DNA of 10,638 bases, taken from positions 1-10,638 of the forward strand of contig JACRMZ010000017.1 in the NCBI GenBank assembly GCA_016219455.1. The letters run 5' to 3'. The stretch is from Candidatus Aenigmatarchaeota archaeon. GTDB lineage: Archaea; Aenigmatarchaeota; Aenigmatarchaeia; PWEA01; JACRMZ01. Below, one piece after another: positions 5,412 through 10,638 of the stretch (its first letter is position 1; each line of letters opens with the position of its first letter). A program made the translations under genes and the position numbers. The notes under the pieces were generated by a model that was given only the letters and a program-made list of their open reading frames with translations, was not told where the DNA came from and did not search any database.

Positions 5412-5420
5412 GCTTAAATT
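5412..5420 (+). promoter_or_regulatory. TATA-like element before the MTH1187-family gene
   Basis: GCTTAAATT lies about 26 bases before the ATG at 5442, the right distance for a leaderless transcript, and no Shine-Dalgarno match precedes that ATG. The enclosing TAACGCTTAA (5408-5417) recurs at 6351-6360, where, read on the other strand as TTAAGCGTTA, it sits at the same distance before the SLOG-like gene start. Confidence 0.4.
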
Positions 5421-5441
5421 GCCGGACTTTGAATAATCCTC

Positions 5442-5723
5442 ATGGCAATAGTTGAAGTAAGCGTTTCGCCGATTGGAAAGGGAGTTAGCGTTGGCAAGCA
5501 TGTTAAAAAGGTTATAGCGCTTTTCAGGAAGAAACGTCTCAAGATGTTCCATTCGCCGATGGGAACGTGCATCGAGGGCGAACTTGATGAGATTTTTTCT
5601 GCGATACAGGAAGCGCACGACCTCCTCGCAAAAACCGGGGTCAAGAGGATTTCCACGCTGATAAAAATAGATGACAGAAGGGACAAAAAGGCGACGATGA
5701 AGCAGAAGATGAGAGTGTTTTAA
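5442..5723 (+). CDS. MTH1187 / thiamine-binding-like family protein
   Basis: The 93 residues match the MTH1187 family (Thiamine_BP, former DUF77): MAIVEVSVSPIGKG at the start, a central HSPMGTCIEGELDEIF and TGVKRISTLIKIDDRRDK near the end. Length is typical. Members form ferredoxin-like oligomers; some bind thiamine or its precursors, but the physiological role is not settled. If it does bind thiamine, the two adjacent thiamine-diphosphate-dependent oxidoreductases give a reason for its location; that is inference. Probably leaderless. Its stop TAA (5721-5723) overlaps the stop of the convergent gene, so no separate terminator fits between. Confidence 0.85.
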   Translation: MAIVEVSVSPIGKGVSVGKHVKKVIALFRKKRLKMFHSPMGTCIEGELDEIFSAIQEAHDLLAKTGVKRISTLIKIDDRRDKKATMKQKMRVF

Positions 5724-6334
5724 ACCGTCCCGAAAATCAACTTCGCCGCGATTTTAGGATCACTTGTTATGTAAAGGCAGCCGTCCTTCCTCTTGTCAAG
5801 CCACCCTTCAATATATCCCTTGTGCTTCTTCGGCTTGAACAAGCCAACCATGTGCTTCAGTATGCCAGGGGCGCTCCCCTTGTCTGACGGATCAAAAACA
5901 ACGACTTTTCCCTCTTTTCCGTATTCCCGTGCAATCTTGTAGTTAACCAAAGCTTCCACAAGCGTGCCTGTGTGGCCGTGCAGCGCAAGCCCGACGTCAA
6001 CGTGCGCAGCAAGCCAGAACGCCCGCTCAACGAATGTTTCGCCCTTTGTTTCAATCCTGTTATACCCAAGTTCGCTTTTCATTTCCCTTACGGTAGTCTT
6101 TATCTCTGGTATGATTTTCCATGTGTCCCTTTTCGGAAGCCATGCTGTGCATTTTATGCTGTCGAACTGGGATTTTAACGACTTCACAAAAATGTTTGGT
6201 ATCAGCGCCCCTCCGGTGTAAACTTCCATTTTCATGGAGGACGGCTTCTCCTGCCCTATGAGATGGGCAAGCCTCTCGATCTTCCCGTAGTCGATGCCGT
6301 CTTCGCTGTATGAGCCGAAAACGCCGAGTTTCAT
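5720..6334 (-). CDS. SLOG/LOG-like nucleotide-binding protein
   Basis: The 204 residues look like a Rossmann-type SLOG-superfamily protein (the group once called putative lysine decarboxylases, TIGR00725 and LOG). MKLGVFGSYS is the first strand; VYTGGALIPN at 38-47 corresponds to the GGG/GLM segment; HGHTGTLVE at 119-127 corresponds to the PGGxGTxxE nucleotide-binding motif, with the first Gly-Gly altered. Members hydrolyse nucleotide monophosphates (LOG) or bind nucleotide signals; which applies here is unclear, since the canonical motif is changed. Starts at an ATG without a Shine-Dalgarno site, with a TATA-like CTTAAG about 25 bases upstream, so it may be leaderless. It follows the oxidoreductase beta gene by 43 bases. 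Confidence 0.6.
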   Translation of the reverse strand: MKLGVFGSYSEDGIDYGKIERLAHLIGQEKPSSMKMEVYTGGALIPNIFVKSLKSQFDSIKCTAWLPKRDTWKIIPEIKTTVREMKSELGYNRIETKGETFVERAFWLAAHVDVGLALHGHTGTLVEALVNYKIAREYGKEGKVVVFDPSDKGSAPGILKHMVGLFKPKKHKGYIEGWLDKRKDGCLYITSDPKIAAKLIFGTV

Positions 6335-6377
6335 GGGAGATAATTGGAGTTAACGCTTAAGTTCTTTTTTACGTCCG

Positions 6378-7298
6378 TCAGAAAGTCAGCTCTTCCATGA
6401 GGTGCGTGATTTTTATGCCGGAGATGTCATGCTTTACCAACGGCTTCTCCTTCATCATCGGCATCTTCTCCTTGAGGTAGTCCTCGTATGTCTGGAAATC
6501 CACCTTGAGAAACACGCCAATCGGGTACTTTGCACCGGTTTCCCAGCTCTTCGTTATTGCGGCAAGCTTCTTTTCCCTGACCTCGTTGGCGTCTGACGGA
6601 TTTTTGACCACAGCATCGTACCCTTCCTTTTGCAAGTCGTAGAGGATTGGCGTAAAGTATTCCTTTGTTTTCACGTCGTTGTATGTTGGGCATGCCTGCA
6701 TTATCTCGATGAACGCGGAGCCGCGGTGCTGCACTCCCTGTTTTATCAGGCTTGAGAGGTGGTTTATGTCATAGGAGTATGCCCTGGCCACAAACGTGTA
6801 GCCGCACTGTATGGCCATTGACGCCGGGTTTATCGGCTCCTTTATGGAAGGCTCCTCCATGGATTTGGTCTTCATCCCCTTGTCCATTGTGGGGGAAGCC
6901 TGCCCTTTTGTCAGCGCGTAAACGCCGTTGTTGTATATCATATAAAGTATGTCGGAGTTCTTCCTTCCGAAGTTCACAAAGTGCCCGGCTCCTATAGCCA
7001 GCCCATCCCCATCCCCACTGACATCGATGACTGTCAATTCGTGGTTCGCTATCTTCGCCCCGGTAGCTATTGGCAACGAACGGCCGTGTATAGTGTGCAT
7101 GCCATATGTCCCGATGTAATGCGGTGTCTTGCCAGAGCACCCTATTCCTGAAACAAGGAGCGCGTTTTCCGGACGCACTTGCATTTCCAGAAGGGATTTT
7201 TGGATAGCTGCCACGATTCCAAAGTCCCCGCAGCCTGGGCACCAGTTGTTGTGTACGTTGGTCCGGTAATCCGCCGGGGTAAGTGGTTTTTCGCTCAT
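6378..7298 (-). CDS. 2-oxoacid:ferredoxin oxidoreductase, beta subunit
   Basis: Carries the thiamine diphosphate and one [4Fe-4S] cluster of the enzyme that oxidatively decarboxylates 2-oxoacids (pyruvate, 2-oxoglutarate or others) to acyl-CoA and reduces ferredoxin. Of the 306 residues, WCPGCGDFG supplies Cys20 and Cys23, GIGCSGK supplies Cys54, and ACPTYND supplies Cys203, the four cluster ligands of archaeal two-subunit enzymes. GDGDG (95-99) and NN (123-124) form the thiamine diphosphate-Mg site. The C-terminal extension past 210 (about 95 residues) is usual for this subfamily. The ATG overlaps the alpha stop as ATGA, so the subunits are translationally coupled. Substrate cannot be told from this sequence by eye. 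Confidence 0.93.
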   Translation of the reverse strand: MSEKPLTPADYRTNVHNNWCPGCGDFGIVAAIQKSLLEMQVRPENALLVSGIGCSGKTPHYIGTYGMHTIHGRSLPIATGAKIANHELTVIDVSGDGDGLAIGAGHFVNFGRKNSDILYMIYNNGVYALTKGQASPTMDKGMKTKSMEEPSIKEPINPASMAIQCGYTFVARAYSYDINHLSSLIKQGVQHRGSAFIEIMQACPTYNDVKTKEYFTPILYDLQKEGYDAVVKNPSDANEVREKKLAAITKSWETGAKYPIGVFLKVDFQTYEDYLKEKMPMMKEKPLVKHDISGIKITHLMEELTF

Positions 7299-9154
7299 AA
7301 CGCCCTCTCATACCCTTGCTCCCCGAGGATAACTTCCCTTGGAGAGTCTTTGATGACTTTTTTTATCCCATTAACGATGGAATCGCAGGAGAACGGCCTC
7401 CCATCGTATTTTACAATCTTGTGCTCTATCAAAACGCCTGTCATCTCCCTTATTATCCCAGACATCAGCGCACTATAATTGTTCTCTATTATAATGCGCT
7501 TTTTGGCGCTGTCCAGGAACTTCTTTACGCTCCTTGACGGGAACGGCGAGGCGGAAAGTATCTGAAGGTAGTTTGCATGGACCCCGTCGTTTTTGAGCAT
7601 TTCCATGGCATCAAGTATGGCGCCCTTTGTCGAGCCCCACCCGATAATCGAGACGTCCGCGCGCAAATCGCCATAAACCTTGATGCGTTTTTCTTCCGGA
7701 TAGTATTTTTCCACTTCGTGCATTTTCCTGAACCGTTTGTCCATCATCTTTATCCGTTCCATCGCGTCTTCGCTTATGGACCCGTATTCAGTATGCTCAT
7801 CCCCCGTGGTCCGGAACATCCCCAATGGCGTTCCTGGAATAGCTCGCGGTGAAATCCCGCTCTCTGTTATCTCGTACCTGTTGTAGGAGCCTTTCTTCTT
7901 AATGTATTCTTCAGTTGCGATAAGGCCCCTGTCGACTGCCATGTTCTCTTCGGAGAACCATTTGCTTGTTATGTAACTCTCTCCGAGATGCTTGTCTGAG
8001 AGAATGATGACAGGCATTTGGAACTTTTCTGCAATGTTAAACGATTCAAAGCCTATCTGGAAGCATTCGTCAACGTCACCTGGAATCATTATCACCCTGG
8101 GGCTTTCCCCGTGGCCTGCGTGAAGCGCGAATCTGATGTCGCTCTGGTCTTGACGTGTAGGCATACCCGTTGACGGGCCGGGCCTTTGTATCAAACCGAT
8201 TACAATAGGGGTTTCCGTAAGCGAGGAGAACCCGAGGCCTTCCAGCATAAGGCAGAAGCCCGGGCCAGACGTTGACGTCATTGCCCGCACTCCGGTGTGA
8301 GCTGCACCTATCACTGAGCATACTGAGGCAATCTCGTCTTCTGTCTGCTCGACGTGGACATTGCATTCGGATGAGTGCTCTTCGAGGTAATGGGCTATCG
8401 GCGTTGCAGGCGTTATCGGGTAATATGCATAGTATTTCAGGCCGGCTTTCACCGCGCCCATTGCAAGCGCTTCGTTGCCGCGGATGAGCATGTGGCGTTC
8501 GTCTGGGCTCTTGCGGTCATAATAGTGGTCGCTCTGAAGCTTGCATTCGAAAATCCCCTCGTAATTCTCCTTTGCGTGGTCGTATCCTGCCCTCGCGGCT
8601 TTGACATTGAAGTCCGCTACCGTAGGCTTCTTGTTCTTGAACATCTGGCGTATCGTCCGCTCCACAAGTGAGAAGTCGTATTCAAGGAAACCAAATGACG
8701 CGCCGACCATCACAGTGTTTTTCATTATCATGTTGGGCTTTTCGTTGGGCCCGTAAAGGCTTTTGACAATCGTGGTAAGAGGAAGAGGAAAAAGCCTTAT
8801 GTCTGTTCGTTGCGTTACGCCTGCAACGCCCTTGTCGCTCATGTCAAGGTTGATTTCCTCGCCGTCATATATTATCCCGCCGCCTGGGGCCATTTCATAG
8901 GCGTGTGTGTGTATCGTTTCGCTGTCCAGCGCTACAAGAAGGTTTACAAGGTTGACATGGCTCCTTATGTTAGAGTCCCATGCGCGGACTCTGTAGAAAC
9001 TATGCTCCCCCTTTATGTTGGAGTTGTATTCGATGTTGCCAAAGACGTTTAGGCCTCCGGCGACGCATGCCTTGGCAAAAAGATCCGCGGATACGTTGAC
9101 GCCTCCACCCTGAGGCCCTCCGGCCATCCAACATACCCTGTTCAGTATCACCAT
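7295..9154 (-). CDS. 2-oxoacid:ferredoxin oxidoreductase, fused gamma-alpha subunit
   Basis: Partner of the beta subunit that follows. The ATG at 9154 is preferred over GTG at 9163, because that GTG is part of the Shine-Dalgarno AGGTG six bases before the ATG. The protein has 619 residues, the length of Sulfolobus-type fused subunits. Residues about 1-190 are the gamma domain (WMAGGPQGGGVNVSADLFAKA); residues about 225-470 are the alpha pyrimidine-binding domain with YPITP at 245-249, TSGPGF at 295-300 and GPSTGMPT; the rest is the C-terminal domain (VSIIGWGSTKGAI). It lacks a ferredoxin domain, so the electrons go through the beta cluster to free ferredoxin. It forms an operon with beta, under the TATA box and inverted repeat upstream. 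Confidence 0.93.
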   Translation of the reverse strand: MVILNRVCWMAGGPQGGGVNVSADLFAKACVAGGLNVFGNIEYNSNIKGEHSFYRVRAWDSNIRSHVNLVNLLVALDSETIHTHAYEMAPGGGIIYDGEEINLDMSDKGVAGVTQRTDIRLFPLPLTTIVKSLYGPNEKPNMIMKNTVMVGASFGFLEYDFSLVERTIRQMFKNKKPTVADFNVKAARAGYDHAKENYEGIFECKLQSDHYYDRKSPDERHMLIRGNEALAMGAVKAGLKYYAYYPITPATPIAHYLEEHSSECNVHVEQTEDEIASVCSVIGAAHTGVRAMTSTSGPGFCLMLEGLGFSSLTETPIVIGLIQRPGPSTGMPTRQDQSDIRFALHAGHGESPRVIMIPGDVDECFQIGFESFNIAEKFQMPVIILSDKHLGESYITSKWFSEENMAVDRGLIATEEYIKKKGSYNRYEITESGISPRAIPGTPLGMFRTTGDEHTEYGSISEDAMERIKMMDKRFRKMHEVEKYYPEEKRIKVYGDLRADVSIIGWGSTKGAILDAMEMLKNDGVHANYLQILSASPFPSRSVKKFLDSAKKRIIIENNYSALMSGIIREMTGVLIEHKIVKYDGRPFSCDSIVNGIKKVIKDSPREVILGEQGYERAL

Positions 9155-9165
9155 AAAAGGCACCT

Positions 9166-9180
9166 GAAGAACCCCTCTTC
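9166..9180 (-). promoter_or_regulatory. Short hairpin before the gamma-alpha ribosome site
   Basis: In the transcript GAAGA-GGGGU-UCUUC, five pairs and a five-base loop, ends immediately before the AGGTG Shine-Dalgarno site of the fused subunit. It may tune translation, but five pairs can arise by chance. Confidence 0.25.
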
Positions 9181-9208
9181 CGTCAGTGAGTTCATTAATT
9201 TACTGACG
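9181..9208. promoter_or_regulatory. Inverted repeat, candidate operator of the oxidoreductase operon
   Basis: CGTCAGT (9181-9187) and ACTGACG (9202-9208) are perfect inverted arms around a 14-base centre. The TATA box at 9216-9223 predicts a transcription start on the minus strand near 9195, inside this repeat, where a bound repressor would block initiation. On the plus strand the pairing can extend to twelve with two G-T wobbles, but on the transcribed RNA these become A-C mismatches, so a DNA operator is more likely than an RNA hairpin. Confidence 0.45.
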
Positions 9209-9215
9209 CAGACAC

Positions 9216-9223
9216 CTTATATA
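9216..9223 (-). promoter_or_regulatory. TATA box of the gamma-alpha/beta operon
   Basis: Reads TATATAAG on the minus strand, a good archaeal TATA box, about 62 bases before the ATG at 9154. It implies a leader of about 40 bases. Confidence 0.55.
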
Positions 9224-9254
9224 CCTTAAGAAGAGAGAAATAAAAAATTAACAA

Positions 9255-9280
9255 AGTGGAAGTTGCCACTCCATTTTTTT
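9255..9280 (+). terminator. Terminator-like hairpin in the divergent intergenic region
   Basis: AGTGG (9255-9259) and CCACT (9266-9270) enclose a six-base loop and are followed by CCA and seven T (9274-9280). The form is that of an intrinsic terminator on the plus strand, but no plus-strand gene leads into it. The rest of 9231-9383 is AT-rich and shows no gene, only weak palindromes such as TTAC-TATAT-GTAA at 9323-9335. Confidence 0.25.
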
Positions 9281-9383
9281 CTTGTCATTTTTATTATTGT
9301 GTCGTTTTTTTAATAATGACTTTTACTATATGTAATAAAATATCTCCCTAAAACCAGTAATATACGTGAAATCAGTTAGGATT

Positions 9384-9393
9384 CATTATATAC
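9384..9393 (+). promoter_or_regulatory. TATA box of the korDA operon
   Basis: ATTATATAC lies in an AT-rich stretch and predicts transcription start near 9415, next to the TTG (9414) and GTG (9417) codons in the korD frame. Confidence 0.5.
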
Positions 9394-9416
9394 AATGTTC
9401 CAAAAGCTAACCATTG

Positions 9417-9722
9417 GTGACATATGTGGACAATGGAAAGGCTGCTAATATTCGTCCCGCTACACTTCTTTTGCGTGTTCCTATAAGCCCAGTTTCCCGA
9501 ACACTTGGGCGGGTGATAGTGATAACTGAAAGGTGCAAGGAATGCGGCCTTTGCATCAATAATTGCCCAAACGGGGTCCTTGAGATGTCCGCTTATTCCA
9601 ACAAGAGCGGTTACAGGTATCCGAAAACAAAAGAGGGGATGGAGGAGTCGTGCGTCAACTGCAGCATGTGCGAGTGGATATGCCCCGACTTTGCGATATT
9701 CACCGAGGAGGTGAAGCAATGA
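9417..9722 (+). CDS. korD: 2-oxoacid:ferredoxin oxidoreductase, delta (ferredoxin) subunit
   Basis: Small subunit with two [4Fe-4S] clusters that passes electrons out of the enzyme. The two motifs CKECGLCINNCP and CVNCSMCEWICP are complete, separated by about 27 residues. The start is unsure. GTG at 9417 matches a leaderless transcript from the TATA box at 9384 and gives an unusual N-terminal extension of about 32 residues before GRVIVITERC. GTG at 9513 gives the usual length but has no good Shine-Dalgarno site. GAGGAGGTGA near the 3' end is the ribosome site of the next gene, whose ATG overlaps this stop as ATGA. Gene order delta-alpha is that of KorDABC enzymes. Confidence 0.85.
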   Translation: MTYVDNGKAANIRPATLLLRVPISPVSRTLGRVIVITERCKECGLCINNCPNGVLEMSAYSNKSGYRYPKTKEGMEESCVNCSMCEWICPDFAIFTEEVKQ

Positions 9723-10638
9723 ACGAGAAATTCATGATGGGCAACCATGCGTGCGTCGAGGGCGCCATCGCGGCAGGATGCAGGTTTTATGCCGGATATC
9801 CGATAACCCCTTCATCAGAGGTAGCCGAAATAATAAGCTCGCGCCTTCCGGAGGTTGGGGGCCATTATATCCAGATGGAAGATGAGATTGCAAGCATTGC
9901 CGCTATTCTGGGTGCATCGTGCGCCGGCCTGAAGAGCATGACTGCGACCTCCGGCCCCGGGTTCTCGCTGATGATGGAGAATATTGGTTTTGGGATGATA
10001 ACCGAAACGCCGTGCGTGATAGTCAACGTCCAGCGTGCCGGCCCAAGCACCGGAATCCCGACACTCATAGGCCAGGGTGATGTGATGCAAACAAAGTGGG
10101 GATCGCATGGGGATTATGAAGCGATAGCATATGTCCCCAACAGCCCGCAGGAAATGTTTGATTTGACAGTGAAGGCATTCAACGCCTCGGAGAAGTACAG
10201 GCAGCCCGTTGTCCTCCTGGCAGACCAGATAATAGCGCACATGTCTGGAAAAGTTACGATCCCGGAAAAAGTAGATATTGAAGAAAGGAAAAGGCTTGTG
10301 AAAGGCGGCGTGCCATTCAGCTACAGCGAAGATTCGCCGGCAATGGCGATAGCTGGAGACGGGCACAGGGTCAATGTTGACAGCCTGTGCCATGATGAGA
10401 GAGGATACCCTTCCACAAACCATGCCGTTGGGGAAAGGATGCTTTCCCATCTGCTGGGAAAAGTCAGGAACAACGCTAAAAAGATATGGGATTTTGAGGA
10501 GCGTTTTGTCAATGATGCCGATGTAATCGTTGTCTCATATGGGGCAACATCCCGCTCGGCAATGAAAGCGGTAAACGATGCGAGGAAACGGGGGATAAAA
10601 GCCGGATATCTTAGGCTGAAAACAGTTTGGCCATTCCC
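9719..10638 (+). CDS. korA: 2-oxoacid:ferredoxin oxidoreductase, alpha subunit (partial, 3' end cut)
   Basis: Runs off the right edge with no stop; about 306 residues are visible of about 370 expected. It shows GNHACVEGAIAAGC, GYPITPSSE (residues 26-34), the EDEIASIAAILGAS helix, TSGPGFSLM and GPSTGIPT, all diagnostic of the pyrimidine-binding alpha subunit, then the start of the C-terminal domain (DVIVVSYGATSRSA). Unlike the fused protein at 7295-9154 it has no gamma domain, so it belongs to the four-subunit KorDABC type often active on 2-oxoglutarate; beta and gamma genes are expected just past the edge. A strong Shine-Dalgarno site, GGAGGTGA, precedes the ATG by four bases. Substrate is inferred from gene order only. 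Confidence 0.93.
   Translation, partial: MNEKFMMGNHACVEGAIAAGCRFYAGYPITPSSEVAEIISSRLPEVGGHYIQMEDEIASIAAILGASCAGLKSMTATSGPGFSLMMENIGFGMITETPCVIVNVQRAGPSTGIPTLIGQGDVMQTKWGSHGDYEAIAYVPNSPQEMFDLTVKAFNASEKYRQPVVLLADQIIAHMSGKVTIPEKVDIEERKRLVKGGVPFSYSEDSPAMAIAGDGHRVNVDSLCHDERGYPSTNHAVGERMLSHLLGKVRNNAKKIWDFEERFVNDADVIVVSYGATSRSAMKAVNDARKRGIKAGYLRLKTVWPF

Noticed and set aside
8272..8671. Plus-strand open frames opposite the gamma-alpha gene
   Set aside because: Shadows of a full-length, well-conserved oxidoreductase subunit.
9323..9335. TTAC-TATAT-GTAA palindrome between the divergent promoters
   Set aside because: Arms of only four bases in AT-rich DNA are expected by chance.
9424..9486. 20-codon hydrophobic frame MWTMERLLIFVPLHFFCVFL with GGTGA before it
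   Set aside because: The predicted transcription start lies only about ten bases upstream and the frame overlaps the possible korD N-terminus; too weak to list as a gene.
9815..10450. Long minus-strand open frame of 211 codons opposite korA
   Set aside because: It is the antisense shadow of a clear alpha subunit gene, with a protein composition (many His, Cys, Arg) typical of shadows and no ribosome site.

Overview
This is an archaeal window, probably from a small-genome lineage. Evidence: Shine-Dalgarno sites of the GGTGAT / GGAGGTGA type, TATA boxes about 25 bases before likely transcription starts, several apparently leaderless genes, very tight packing with ATGA overlaps, and archaeal-type gene content (two 2-oxoacid:ferredoxin oxidoreductases, an MTH1187-family protein). 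A Micrarchaeota/ARMAN-like or related DPANN archaeon is a guess; the sequence alone does not settle it.

Layout. (1) 1-1351, plus strand: the end of sufD, then a sufS cysteine desulfurase that has lost about 100 internal residues in frame. (2) 1385-3064, minus strand: a tightly coupled operon of small, unrecognised membrane proteins that all start with Met-Phe-Gly. Three are clear paralogs; the middle one is split by a -1 frameshift at a classic slippery heptamer. (3) 3065-5386, plus strand: an IscU/SufU scaffold, a non-coding GC-richer stretch, a Nudix Ap4A hydrolase-like gene, a YgfZ-like folate-binding Fe-S protein and a small two-helix membrane protein with a His-rich tail. The scaffold and Nudix genes share a near-identical leader that can fold into the same hairpin next to the start codon, with two compensatory base-pair changes between copies. 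(4) 5442-6334: an MTH1187/thiamine-binding-like protein facing an SLOG-like protein, with overlapping stop codons. (5) 6378-9154, minus strand: a two-subunit 2-oxoacid:ferredoxin oxidoreductase (fused gamma-alpha, then beta). (6) 9164-9416: an AT-rich divergent promoter region with an inverted repeat. (7) 9417-10638, plus strand: the start of a second, KorDA-type 2-oxoacid:ferredoxin oxidoreductase, running off the window.

The linking theme is iron-sulfur metabolism. SufD, SufS, the scaffold and the YgfZ-like protein build or maintain Fe-S clusters, and both oxidoreductases depend on such clusters and on thiamine diphosphate. The most unusual points are the covarying leader hairpins, the Met-Phe-Gly paralog operon with its possible frameshift, and the shortened SufS.
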